A program made the translations under genes and the position numbers. Shown here piece after piece: positions 1-8,336 of a DNA stretch of 64,000 nucleotides. Below the pieces are notes generated by a model. It worked only from the letters and a program-made list of their open reading frames with translations, did not search any database and was not told the DNA's origin. The stretch is taken from positions 92,356 to 156,355 of the forward strand of contig CAWEOP010000001.1 of assembly GCA_963810755.1 (NCBI GenBank), read 5' to 3'. How positions within the stretch are numbered: the stretch's first letter is position 1; every line of letters starts with the position of its first letter. The stretch comes from FEN-1219 sp963810755 (GTDB taxonomy: Bacteria; Pseudomonadota; Gammaproteobacteria; Steroidobacterales; Rariloculaceae).

Positions 1-386
1 GCGCGCACGCGCAAACGCTCACGCAGGCGAAGCTCGAGGCCTGGCTGTCCAGCTACGGCACCGCGTGGGAAATGCGCGACGCGGACCTCGCCGTGCGCAT
101 CTTCACCGAGAACGCGACCTATCGGGAGATGCCGTTCGAGGCGCCGAAAGCCGGGCGCGCGGGTATTCGCGAATACTGGGCAGGAGTGACGGCTGATCAG
201 CGCGACGTGCAGTTCGACTCGAACGTGATCGCGGTGAACGGCAACACGGGCGTCGCGCACTGGTCCGCGAAGTTCAAGCTCGCGTCGAGCGGCGCGACGG
301 TCGAGCTCGACGGCGTGTTCGTGCTCGAGTTCGACGCGAGCGGCCTCTGCTCGGGCTTGCGCGAATGGTGGCACGTGCGCGAGTGA
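1..386 (+). CDS. SnoaL-like / NTF2-fold protein, 5' end outside window
   Basis: The reading frame is open from the left edge, so the start lies upstream; the first methionine visible (position 72) falls inside the fold and should not be taken as the start. The visible part has the pattern of small SnoaL-like polyketide-cyclase/NTF2-fold proteins: an N-terminal helix (LEAWLSSYGTAWEMRD), then FTENATYREMPF, an IREYWAG helix and alternating strands ending in FDASGLCSGLREWWHVRE. Such proteins form cone-shaped barrels that bind small hydrophobic ligands; the substrate cannot be predicted. A 97-base gap separates it from the following MotA-like gene. Fold assignment is from pattern only. Confidence 0.7.
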   Translation, partial: AHAQTLTQAKLEAWLSSYGTAWEMRDADLAVRIFTENATYREMPFEAPKAGRAGIREYWAGVTADQRDVQFDSNVIAVNGNTGVAHWSAKFKLASSGATVELDGVFVLEFDASGLCSGLREWWHVRE

Positions 387-483
387 GCGCGCGCGCCCAG
401 TCGGCGGTATGACGGCCGCATGCACTTGGCGCGGAACTTGCTGATGTCCCCGTCGAGCTCCGCAAGCAACGACGAGGTCAATC

Positions 484-1278
484 GTGAGGAATGCCGCTTG
501 GACCGTGATTCTGCTCGCCGCCGTGTGCGGATCGATTCTCCTCGAGATTCTCTCGGCGGGGTCCGGCCCGGTGGCCGCAACGTCCGGCTTTTTCTTGGTT
601 TTTTGCGGAACACTGCTGATGGCGCGGCTCAGCCACTCGGCCGACGTGCTGCGCAGGCTCAAGGAAGCGCTGCTCGAACTGCGGCACGAGCGCGCGGCTG
701 CGGCGGACGATGATCTGCGTCTGCAATCGTTCCTCAAAGCGGCAAGCTTTTTCCGCTACGGCAATATTCGGCCGGCCGAGGAGGCCGCGCGCAACATTTC
801 GCGACCGGTTCTCCGGCGCGGCACGCAGCTCGTGCTCGACGGGTTCCAGCGGCCGCAGCTCGCGCTCGCGATGCAGCGACAAATCGCCGAGGAGCGCGAG
901 CGCCTCGTGAGCCCGGTCGATCTGCTGCGCGCGATGTCGGGTTACGCGCCGACGCTCGGCATGCTCGGCACGCTGCTCGGTCTCTCGCAGATGCTGTTCG
1001 GCGTCGGCACGGGCGACGTGGCGAGCATGGGAGCATCGATGGGCTTCGCGATGACGACGACGGTCTACGGCCTCGTGCTCGCGAATTTGATCTTCAAGCC
1101 GCTCGCCTCGAAGATCGAGCAGCGCAACCGCCGTCAACTAGCGCAGAGCGTCGTCGATCTCCAGGCCGTGATGCTGCTCTTCGAGCGCCAGCACCCCGAG
1201 TACATCCGCGCAGTGATCAACGACACGCGCGAGCAGTACGTGCCGCCGCCCGCCGAGCTCGCGCGCGCGGTCGGCTGA
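484..1278 (+). CDS. MotA/TolQ/ExbB-type proton channel protein
   Basis: 264 residues with a GTG start. Inner-membrane proton-channel subunit of the MotA/ExbB superfamily. Four hydrophobic segments are visible (about residues 5-23, 31-48, 145-164 and 176-196) with a charged cytoplasmic loop between the second and third. The third carries the family pattern APTLGMLGTLLGLSQML and the fourth TTTVYGLVLANLIF. The partner MotB-like gene starts 6 bases downstream, so the two are one transcription unit and presumably one stator complex. No flagellar genes are visible nearby; the pair may be a flagellar stator or another peptidoglycan-anchored, proton-driven motor. Confidence 0.85.
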   Translation: MRNAAWTVILLAAVCGSILLEILSAGSGPVAATSGFFLVFCGTLLMARLSHSADVLRRLKEALLELRHERAAAADDDLRLQSFLKAASFFRYGNIRPAEEAARNISRPVLRRGTQLVLDGFQRPQLALAMQRQIAEERERLVSPVDLLRAMSGYAPTLGMLGTLLGLSQMLFGVGTGDVASMGASMGFAMTTTVYGLVLANLIFKPLASKIEQRNRRQLAQSVVDLQAVMLLFERQHPEYIRAVINDTREQYVPPPAELARAVG

Positions 1279-1284
1279 GCCGCG

Positions 1285-2082
1285 ATGCGTTTTCGCAACC
1301 TCGCGCAAGGCGCTGACGACGGCGACGCCGAGTCGACCGCGTTGCTCGACGTCGGTTGGACCTCGGAGGATCGCGAGGACAACTGGCTGATCTCGTACGC
1401 CGACCTCTTGAGCGTGATCTTCGCGATGGTCGTGCTGCTCTTCGGGCGAATGATGACGGTGAGCCCGCCGCTTGCCGAAGCCGACGAGCTCGACGCCGCC
1501 AGGTACGCCGAGCCGCCTAGCAGGATGATCACCGTGGACGGCCGTGCGGCCGCCGCGTCGACGCTTGCTGACGCGCCGACGCCTGCCGACGTGCCGACAG
1601 CTGCCGACGAGCCGACGCCCGAGGATCGGCTTGCGTCGCTCGTCGAGCAGCGCTTTCCCGGCCAGATCGAGACCCGGCGGCGCGAGCGTGGGCTCTCTCT
1701 CGCGATCCCGGCCGTCGCGTTGTTCGATTCCGCGCGGGCGCAGCTGCAGGACTCCGCGGTTCCGCTGCTAGGCGACCTCGCGGCCACGTTGCGTGAGGTT
1801 GGCGACGCGCGGATCTCCGTCGAGGGGCATACCGACGACGTGCCCGTGCAGGGCGGCGTGTTCGACTCGAATTGGGATCTCGCCGCCGCGCGCGCCAATG
1901 CAGTGACGCGCTATTTACTGGCTCAGGGATTCACGCCGGCGCGACTGCAATCGGTGAGCTACGCGGATACACGTCCCGTTGCGGACAACGCTACGGCCGA
2001 GGGCCGGGCCGCGAATCGCCGAGTCGAGCTGCAGATCGAGTTCGCGGCCGACGCGCCGACGACGCTAGCCGCCGCGGACTAG
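1285..2082 (+). CDS. MotB-like protein with C-terminal OmpA peptidoglycan-binding domain
   Basis: 265 residues. A single transmembrane segment (about 36-58) begins with NWLISYADLL; Asp40 sits where MotB carries its essential proton-binding aspartate. A low-complexity linker follows (about 84-113), with an imperfect short repeat of the type DAPTPADVPTAADEPTPED. The C-terminal part (about 145-253) is an OmpA/MotB domain with EGHTDD at 180-185 and NRRVELQIEF near the end, which binds peptidoglycan. Together with the MotA-like protein immediately upstream it should form a stator-type ion channel. There is no cleavable signal peptide, as expected for MotB. Confidence 0.87.
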   Translation: MRFRNLAQGADDGDAESTALLDVGWTSEDREDNWLISYADLLSVIFAMVVLLFGRMMTVSPPLAEADELDAARYAEPPSRMITVDGRAAAASTLADAPTPADVPTAADEPTPEDRLASLVEQRFPGQIETRRRERGLSLAIPAVALFDSARAQLQDSAVPLLGDLAATLREVGDARISVEGHTDDVPVQGGVFDSNWDLAAARANAVTRYLLAQGFTPARLQSVSYADTRPVADNATAEGRAANRRVELQIEFAADAPTTLAAAD

Positions 2083-2128
2083 CTGCGCGAGCGGCCGCGG
2101 CCGCTGTGCGCGGGGCTGCGTTTGGCGC

Positions 2129-2911
2129 TCAGCGTGCGTCCGGTGTGACCGTGAGCTTGCCGTCGACGACGGGGTTGCGGTCGTTCTCGTGGCAGTCGCC
2201 GTGCACCATTCGATCGACTCCGGGCACGTGCTCGTACGGAATGGTCACCTTCCAGGGTTTCGCGAGCGCCGCCGGATCTTCCATCGTGAGCTCGTCTTCG
2301 ATTCGCGAGGGGCTCACCATCCGGATTCGCTCTTTGTAGTGCGCGTTCTCGCTCAGCACGGGTAGAAAACGGCCGGCCTGCACCGCGATCGTGTCGACGA
2401 CGAGCGTGTCGCCTTCCCAGTGTCCGACCGAGTCGCCCCACGGCGTGGCCCAGATGTCGTCCGGGCTCGGATGCGCGCGGCCGTCGGTGTAGATGTGCCG
2501 GACCTCGCGGCCGCCCGCGATCACGGCCGTCTCCTCGGGTGTGATCAGAAACTGCAGCACCCAGGGCGACTCCATCATGTACGGGAACGGGAAACCGCAT
2601 TCCTTGTCGTTCGCGCGCTCGGGGGCGTTGCGGACCGCGTTGACTCTAGCGGCCCACTCGGGCGTGTACGGCGCGCCGTTGAGCAGGTGCCGCGCGCGAT
2701 CCGACGGATTCGGCGACCGGCCCGAAATGCTGAGCTCGTTCATGACGCCGTCGGCCGCGATCCAGATGCCCGTCCAGTTCGGCAACGCGGCGAAGGTCCG
2801 CGCGCGTGCGTCGCCGTTCGGCTGGGCGCCCGCCGCGCCGGCGAGCAGAATCGCGGTCACGGCCGCTCGTGCGGCGATTCGCGCAGCGACTCGCGCGAAA
2901 ACCGGGCTCAT
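2129..2911 (-). CDS. exported protein of unknown function, WEGDTLVVDT-motif family
   Basis: 260 residues. A signal peptide (MSPVFARVAARIAAR through AILLAGAAGAQ) is followed by LPNWTGIWIAADG, then YTDGRAHPSPDDIWATPWGDSVGHWEGDTLVVDT. The start at 2911 was chosen because it gives the signal peptide and because its ATG overlaps the TGA of the upstream DUF6152 gene (ATGA), implying translational coupling. I recognise no enzymatic motif. Paralogues with the same DGR-HP...GHWEGDTLV core lie at 26009, about 29713 (broken) and 43306, and three of the four are next to a DUF6152 gene. The protein is probably periplasmic; function unknown. Confidence 0.8.
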   Translation of the reverse strand: MSPVFARVAARIAARAAVTAILLAGAAGAQPNGDARARTFAALPNWTGIWIAADGVMNELSISGRSPNPSDRARHLLNGAPYTPEWAARVNAVRNAPERANDKECGFPFPYMMESPWVLQFLITPEETAVIAGGREVRHIYTDGRAHPSPDDIWATPWGDSVGHWEGDTLVVDTIAVQAGRFLPVLSENAHYKERIRMVSPSRIEDELTMEDPAALAKPWKVTIPYEHVPGVDRMVHGDCHENDRNPVVDGKLTVTPDAR

Positions 2912-3285
2912 GGTGTCTTCTCGAGCGACTTGCCGCCCGCTCCCGTCGCCGAGACGAACACGCCGGCCTTGAGCGTGGCGTCCCGCGTGGGATGAATGAT
3001 CACCTCGATCGGGTCGCCGGGCTTCAACGTGCCGGGCCGCCAGCCGTGTTGGAACAGCTGCATCGGCGCGCCCATCTCGACGCTCCATTCTTCTTGGGCG
3101 CCGTCCGCGCCGGCCACGGTCATCTGAATCCAACAGTGCGGATTCGTCCATTGATATTCTTTGACTGTGCCCTTGAGCGTGAGGGACTTGTCGCTATCGA
3201 ACATCGCGCCCGAGTGGTGCGCGGCGGCGGGCGCCGCGATCAGCAACAGCGCAACGACGAAGCAGACTGTGCGGCCCGCCGGCAT
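2908..3285 (-). CDS. DUF6152 family exported protein
   Basis: 125 residues: signal peptide (MPAGRTVCFVVALLLIAAPAAA) then HHSGAMFD, KGTVKEYQWTNPHCWIQM and a GTLKPGDPIEVIIHP segment. This is the small beta-rich DUF6152 family, whose members begin their mature part with HHS and share GTV-x-WTNPH. The histidine pair right after the cleavage site suggests metal binding at a free N-terminus, but that is inference. The stop codon overlaps the start of the next gene, a WEGDTLVVDT-family protein, so the two are made together. Homologues in this window: 26770 and 29259. Confidence 0.85.
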   Translation of the reverse strand: MPAGRTVCFVVALLLIAAPAAAHHSGAMFDSDKSLTLKGTVKEYQWTNPHCWIQMTVAGADGAQEEWSVEMGAPMQLFQHGWRPGTLKPGDPIEVIIHPTRDATLKAGVFVSATGAGGKSLEKTP

Positions 3286-3389
3286 GCCGATTCTCCTCGA
3301 ACGAGATCCACCGAAGTCTCTGCGCGCAAGCTACCCCTTGCCGGCGCGGCTGCGCAAGGGAGGGGAGGAGCCGGTCAATGCGTCGCCGG

Positions 3390-4580
3390 TTAGCCGGTGC
3401 GACGCTTTGCGGCGGGAGCGGCAGCCAGCGCGGATATCGCGATCAGTAGTGTGTCGGTCACCGGCTCGCGCAGCTCGCGTGCGTGTACCGTGCAATCGAC
3501 CGCGAGCGTCTTGCCGGCGGCTGCTTCGCGAACCCAGAATCGCGGCGGCTGTTTGAACGCGGGACTGGACTCGCCCGCCGCGAGTGAGCCGACTTCGGCT
3601 TGGACGCCGATCGTATGCCCCCGGACATTCACCAGCGGATACGCTTCGTCGTGAAGTTGCGCGCCGGGCGCCGCCACTAGGTGCTCCGTAACGCCGATTC
3701 CCGGAAGCCGCGGAATCGTCAATTCCACGAACACACCATGCAGCGCGCTCGCGCCGAGATTGCTGACGACGATGTTGAGCTTGTGCGTGCGGACCTCGAA
3801 CTCATAGTGCTCGTCCGCCGCGCGATAGTCGTGCGGCGCCTTCCCGATGAGGAGCCGCAGCGATTCTTCGCTGTGCGGCTCGTAGGCGCCGTCCATTCCG
3901 AACTGCTGCGCGTACATCAAGCGCGCGAACTGCGTTTCCGTTCGGCCGAGGATTTCTTTCGCGCTTTCTTTGGCGTCGAGCATCTTGCGGAGCTGCCGTG
4001 CCGCCTTGGCCGACGGTAGGCCTTCGAGCGGTAACACCGGCAAGCTGATCTCCGTCTCGATCCGCTCGCCCGCGAAGCCGACACGAACCGCGTTCGGCTC
4101 GCTTGCGACCGCGCTCTTCGCGGCGAACATTCGTTGCAAGTCGCCGCGCAGCAGAGGGAGATGTCGTGTTCCGCGCCGCACCCAACCGGTGCCCGCGGGC
4201 GATCCCGCAACGCTGCGCGCGAGTAGATACGGGGGGTCGTCGCACTCGGTCAAGCAGAGTAGCGCGACCAACTCATCGTGGACCTTGAGCGCACGCAACG
4301 TCATCTTGAGCTGCGGCTCGATAGAGTCTGCCAGCAACCGCGGTAGCGAGCCCTTGAGCTCGCTCACCGACGCGGCCGAGATGCCGGTCAGCACGCGAGG
4401 TGAACCGGGAACGTCGCGTACGCCGAAGCAGAGGAAACGCGGCCCGCCGACGTCCGCATTCGCGAGCGCGAGCAGGTCTTGCAATAGTTGGACGTGGTCC
4501 TGCGGCGCGTAGACGTGCTCGCGAAACGCGAGTCCGGAATGCGCGCTTTCGCTCAGCACGAGGTCGTCGAGGCGGGCCAT
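3390..4580 (-). CDS. AlbA_2 (Schlafen-like) domain protein
   Basis: 396 residues. The N-terminal about 110 residues look like an AlbA_2/divergent AAA-4 module: GLAFREHVYAPQDHV, then LLQDLLALANADVGGPRFLCFGVRDV, close to the family's E-x-K...DL-AL-AN...GG-x-x-x-G-V-x-D pattern. The remainder has a helical region (about 190-250) and a beta-rich C-terminal half with no domain I can name. Proteins of this class are variously DNA-binding regulators or nucleotide-binding defence-related proteins; nothing around this one shows which. The start at 4580 gives the conserved N-terminus and lies 143 bases from the neighbouring gene on the same strand. Confidence 0.7.
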   Translation of the reverse strand: MARLDDLVLSESAHSGLAFREHVYAPQDHVQLLQDLLALANADVGGPRFLCFGVRDVPGSPRVLTGISAASVSELKGSLPRLLADSIEPQLKMTLRALKVHDELVALLCLTECDDPPYLLARSVAGSPAGTGWVRRGTRHLPLLRGDLQRMFAAKSAVASEPNAVRVGFAGERIETEISLPVLPLEGLPSAKAARQLRKMLDAKESAKEILGRTETQFARLMYAQQFGMDGAYEPHSEESLRLLIGKAPHDYRAADEHYEFEVRTHKLNIVVSNLGASALHGVFVELTIPRLPGIGVTEHLVAAPGAQLHDEAYPLVNVRGHTIGVQAEVGSLAAGESSPAFKQPPRFWVREAAAGKTLAVDCTVHARELREPVTDTLLIAISALAAAPAAKRRTG

Positions 4581-4723
4581 GGTCGACGGAAAGTTTAGCC
4601 GCGGTTGCGGCCTCGCGACTTCGACCAGTTCAAGGTTTCGCCGAGCTCGATTGACGCGTCCCCCGGCGGCGTTCGCGGTCGTGACCGCTCGCCGCCGGGT
4701 TCGACGCGCAACCTGCCGCGGCG

Positions 4724-6004
4724 TTATTTCTTCGACTTCTTGGTGCTCGTCTTCTTCTTGCTCGCGGTCTTCGCGGCCTTGGCGGGCTTCGCGGCTGCCT
4801 TCGCAGCAGCTGCCGCGGGCGGGGCGCTCCGCACGTCGAGCAGCGTGAGCTTCGGATCGGCCGCGATGCATTCCGCGACCGGGATGCCGTGCTCCTTGCG
4901 CACGATGTTCGTGCCCTGCACGAGCGATACCATCTTGTAGAGCGCGTGCCGGCGCGCCATGCCCTCGCGGCCCATGCCGCAGTCGGACGACAGCACGAGC
5001 CGCTCGAGCGGGATGTGCTTGAGCGCGAGCCGGATGTGATCGGCGACCATGGCCGGGCTCTCGACTTGCAGCGAGTGGTGGTCGATCACGCCGATCGCGA
5101 TCTTCATGTCCGTGATCTCTTTGCCGATCGCCGGGAGATCCATGCCGCCCGAGCTGCACGACTCGAACGTGATCACGTCCGCATCCACCTTGTTCAGAAC
5201 TTTGAGCGCGGGCTTGTAGCTCTGCACTTCGGCGAACATGCGTTGCTGCGACGGATTGCCCCAGCACGTGTGGCACCAGACTTCCGTTTTGGCGCGCAGC
5301 CCGCGCACGGTGTTGTTGAACACCTCGAGCATGAACTCGGGGTTGATCACCTTGTCGACGACGCCGCGCGCCGCGAGCAAGTGGATCTGCGGCTCTTCCA
5401 TCTGGATGACCGGGCAGCCCGCGTCGGCGACCGCGTGGAGCTCTTCGTTGAACGCGTTGCTGAGCGCCCAAATGCGCTCGCGCACGTCCTTGTAGTAGAA
5501 GTCCTGCACCGCGAACGCGACGAGCTCGGGCGTGACCGTGCCGAACTTGAGCGGCTTGTCGGTCATGCGCTGCGCCGCCTTGTACATCTGCGCGTATTGC
5601 ATGTTGCCGCGGCCGACGGGGCCGACGATGCTCGGCATCAAGCGCGCTTCGATGTAGTCGTGGAGGATGTGTCCGCGCGGGAAGCCGATGCCGCCGCCGC
5701 CGATCGGCGCCATCTTCGGAACGCCGTCGAAGCCTGCCATGTGGAACGGCGGATAGCTCGTCCAGCTCTGGCCGCCGATGTCCTGCGTGAAGCGCGCGTC
5801 GCCGTCGGTCACGATGTCGAGGCCGGCCATCGCCTGCTCGTTGAAATACACGGCGAGCGCGTCCTCGTACTGCTCGCGGAAGCGCGTTTCGACCATCGCC
5901 TGCAGAAACGACTTCAGGCCGAGATTTTCCGTGTACCAGCTCGGCCGCGGCAGCGATCCGGTGATAGTCGTGGGCAGCAGTTGGGTCGCGGTAGCGCGTA
6001 GCAT
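4724..6004 (-). CDS. cobalamin-independent methionine synthase II family protein with basic tail
   Basis: 426 residues forming a single (beta/alpha)8 barrel like the catalytic half of MetE. Zinc ligands are in place: His245 and Cys247 (WCHTCWGN), Glu281 (FESCSSGG) and Cys342 (SSDCGMGRE). The N-terminus has TITGSLPRPSW as in MetE-like proteins. Full-length MetE is roughly twice this size, so the methyl donor and acceptor may differ; epoxyalkane:coenzyme M transferase belongs to the same short family and is an alternative. The last about 33 residues are alanine/lysine repeats (AKAAAKPAKAAKTASKKKTS...), like a histone-H1 tail and unusual for this family. It is divergent from the EboE-like operon across a 203-base gap that must hold both promoters. 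Confidence 0.85.
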   Translation of the reverse strand: MLRATATQLLPTTITGSLPRPSWYTENLGLKSFLQAMVETRFREQYEDALAVYFNEQAMAGLDIVTDGDARFTQDIGGQSWTSYPPFHMAGFDGVPKMAPIGGGGIGFPRGHILHDYIEARLMPSIVGPVGRGNMQYAQMYKAAQRMTDKPLKFGTVTPELVAFAVQDFYYKDVRERIWALSNAFNEELHAVADAGCPVIQMEEPQIHLLAARGVVDKVINPEFMLEVFNNTVRGLRAKTEVWCHTCWGNPSQQRMFAEVQSYKPALKVLNKVDADVITFESCSSGGMDLPAIGKEITDMKIAIGVIDHHSLQVESPAMVADHIRLALKHIPLERLVLSSDCGMGREGMARRHALYKMVSLVQGTNIVRKEHGIPVAECIAADPKLTLLDVRSAPPAAAAAKAAAKPAKAAKTASKKKTSTKKSKK

Positions 6005-6207
6005 TGTGGGTACCTGTTTTGGGTTTATGCCGGCGTTGTGCCGACATTTTCTCTGAGGGCGGATACAATATTGCAGAAGCCGCTCACCCACAACCCTGGA
6101 CAACCCGCACTACTTCGCCCGCACGCAAGCGACGGAGCGATGAATGAAGAGCGGAAAACCAAGCGGCGAACAGAGTGGTTCGCCTGCGCAGACTGGAGGA
6201 AACACAT

Positions 6208-7410
6208 ATGGATTTGGGCAATGGCCTAGGTCATCTGACCTATTCGACTCTCGTGCATCCGGGCGACACCTGGGCCGAGATGTGGGACAGCTTGAACCGC
6301 TACGTGCCGCAGGTGAAAGCGCGCGTGTCGCCGCACAAGTCCTTCGGTGTGTCGCTGCGCTTGTCGGCTTCGTCGGCGAAAACGCTCACGGGCGACCCTG
6401 GCGAGCGCGAGCGCCTCAAGGACTTCCTCAAACAGCACGACATGTACCTGTACACGGTGAACGCGTTCCCTTACGGGCCGTTCAAGAACCGCGTCGTGAA
6501 GAAGGACGTCTACGAGCCCGACTGGAGCACCGATCTGCGCTCGACGTACACGATGCAGGTCGCGGACATTCTCGCGGATGTCGCCGCACCGCACGTGCAG
6601 CCGTCGATTCAGAGCCCGCCGCTCGGCTTCAAGCCGAAAGTCACCGGCCCCGAGTACGTCAACGAGTTCACGCGGCACGTCATCGCCACGGTCGCGCACC
6701 TCGTGCAGCTCGAGAAGCGCACCGGCCGAACGGTCACGCTGTGCCTCGAGCCCGAGCCCGCGTGCTTCCTCGAGACCACCGAGGAAGCCGTCGACTACTT
6801 CACGAACCACCTCTATGCGAGCGAAGCCGTGCGCATGCTCGTCACGGCCACGGGCTTGAACAAGTCGCAGGCCGAAGGCGCGCTGCGCAAGCACCTCGGC
6901 ATGGTCTACGACATCTGCCACCAAGCGGTCGAGTACGAAGACATCGGCGCCAGCTTGCGCAAGCTCGCGGACAACGGGATCCCGGTGTTCAAGCTCCAGG
7001 AAGCCGCTGCGCTGCGCGTGCCGAACGTGACGAAAGAGACCGTCGATGCGATGAGGCCGTTCGCCGACACGGTCTATCTCACGCAGACGATCGAGAAGAT
7101 CGACGGCAAGCTCAATCGGTACCTGAATCTCGAAGACGCGTTCGCCGCGTTCGAGAAGAACCCGAAGCTCAAGCGCGAGTGGCGTACGCACGTGCACGTG
7201 CCGGTGTTCCTGGACAAAATCGGCGAGCACTTCGAAACCACACGCTTCGCGATCGAGGACGCGCTCAAGTTCCACAAGAAGTACAAGCTCTCGCCGCAGC
7301 TCGAGATCGAGACGTACACGTGGGACGTGTTGCCGGACTCGATGAAGACGGGCTCGATCGTCGACTACGTAGTGCGCGAGCTCGATTGGGTGAAAGGCCA
7401 GCTCGTCTGA
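6208..7410 (+). CDS. eboE-like: EboE-like metabolite-trafficking TIM-barrel protein
   Basis: 400 residues. The start at 6208 follows a clear ribosome-binding site (GGAGGA at 6195-6200). The sequence matches the EboE pattern: LTYSTLVHPGDTW near the N-terminus, PHKSFGVSLRLS, then VNAFPYGPF, VYEPDWSTDLR and CLEPEPACFLETT, as in sugar-phosphate-isomerase-type barrels with acidic metal ligands. In ebo clusters EboE works with EboA-D and EboF in moving precursors to the periplasm; none of those genes is visible here, so this member probably acts in a different pathway. It is followed at 30 bases by a beta-hydroxyacid dehydrogenase and then a Gfo/Idh oxidoreductase, suggesting polyol or sugar-derivative metabolism. 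Confidence 0.75.
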   Translation: MDLGNGLGHLTYSTLVHPGDTWAEMWDSLNRYVPQVKARVSPHKSFGVSLRLSASSAKTLTGDPGERERLKDFLKQHDMYLYTVNAFPYGPFKNRVVKKDVYEPDWSTDLRSTYTMQVADILADVAAPHVQPSIQSPPLGFKPKVTGPEYVNEFTRHVIATVAHLVQLEKRTGRTVTLCLEPEPACFLETTEEAVDYFTNHLYASEAVRMLVTATGLNKSQAEGALRKHLGMVYDICHQAVEYEDIGASLRKLADNGIPVFKLQEAAALRVPNVTKETVDAMRPFADTVYLTQTIEKIDGKLNRYLNLEDAFAAFEKNPKLKREWRTHVHVPVFLDKIGEHFETTRFAIEDALKFHKKYKLSPQLEIETYTWDVLPDSMKTGSIVDYVVRELDWVKGQLV

Positions 7411-7440
7411 GCAGCAACTAATACCAACAAAGGATCGTCA

Positions 7441-8316
7441 ATGAAGGTAGGTTTCATCGGTCTCGGCCGAATGGGTCAAGCGATGGCCGCGCGCATCTTG
7501 GGCGGCGGTCACGAGCTCGTCGTCTACAACCGCACGCGCGCGAAGTGCGCCGACCTCGAGAAGGCCGGCGCGAAGGTCGCGGACTCGATGGCCGAGGCCT
7601 GCAAAGGCCGCGAGGTCGTGATCAGCATGGTCACGGACGACAAGGCGCTGCTCGAGGTCGTGAAAGAAGGCGTCGTGCCGGGGCTGCCGAAGGGCGCGAT
7701 CCACGTCGCGATGGGCACGCACAGCGTCGCGGCGATTCGCGAGATCGGTCCGCTGCACGACAAGGCCGGGCAAGTGCTCGTCGGTGCGCCGGTGCTCGGC
7801 CGTCCCGAGGCAGCCGCCGCGGGCCAAGTCGGCGTGGTCGCGGCGGGGCCGAAAGACGCGGTCGCGAGGGTCGCGCCGCTGTTCCAGTTGATCGGCCGGC
7901 GCACGTTCGACGCGGGCGAGAAGCCCGAAGGCGCGTCGGTCGTGAAGCTCGCGAACAACATGATGATCGGCTGCGCGATCGAGGCGATGGGCGAGGGCTT
8001 CTCGCTCGTGCGCAAGTACGGTGTCGACCCCGCCACGTTCTACGACGTGATGACCGACGGTCTGTTCTCGGCGCCCGCCTACAAGGTATACGGCAACATC
8101 ATCGTGAAGCAGGCGTATGCGACGGCCGGGTTCACGACGACGCTCGGCTTGAAGGACGCGAATCTCGCGATGGCGGCCGCGCTCGCGGCGAGCGTGCCGC
8201 TGCCGAGCCTGAACGTTTATCGCGACCGCTTGCTCGGCGCGATCGCGCACGGCGAGGCGGAACAGGATTGGGCCGTGATGGCGCGTGATCAGGCGCGCGC
8301 GAGCGGGCTCGAATAG
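7441..8316 (+). CDS. NAD(P)-dependent beta-hydroxyacid dehydrogenase (3-hydroxyisobutyrate dehydrogenase family)
   Basis: 291 residues, normal length for the family. The Rossmann dinucleotide loop is GFIGLGRMG at 4-12; NRT after the second strand suggests NADP preference. The catalytic lysine is Lys169 (VVKLANNMM). The usual substrate-binding string DAPVSGG is replaced by GAPVLGRPEA, a change shared with the paralogue at 20116, so 3-hydroxyisobutyrate is probably not the substrate. It is the second gene of the operon that starts with the EboE-like protein. Ribosome-binding site AAAGGA lies just upstream. Confidence 0.88.
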   Translation: MKVGFIGLGRMGQAMAARILGGGHELVVYNRTRAKCADLEKAGAKVADSMAEACKGREVVISMVTDDKALLEVVKEGVVPGLPKGAIHVAMGTHSVAAIREIGPLHDKAGQVLVGAPVLGRPEAAAAGQVGVVAAGPKDAVARVAPLFQLIGRRTFDAGEKPEGASVVKLANNMMIGCAIEAMGEGFSLVRKYGVDPATFYDVMTDGLFSAPAYKVYGNIIVKQAYATAGFTTTLGLKDANLAMAAALAASVPLPSLNVYRDRLLGAIAHGEAEQDWAVMARDQARASGLE

Positions 8317-8336
8317 TTTGTTGGAGGGATCGCAGC

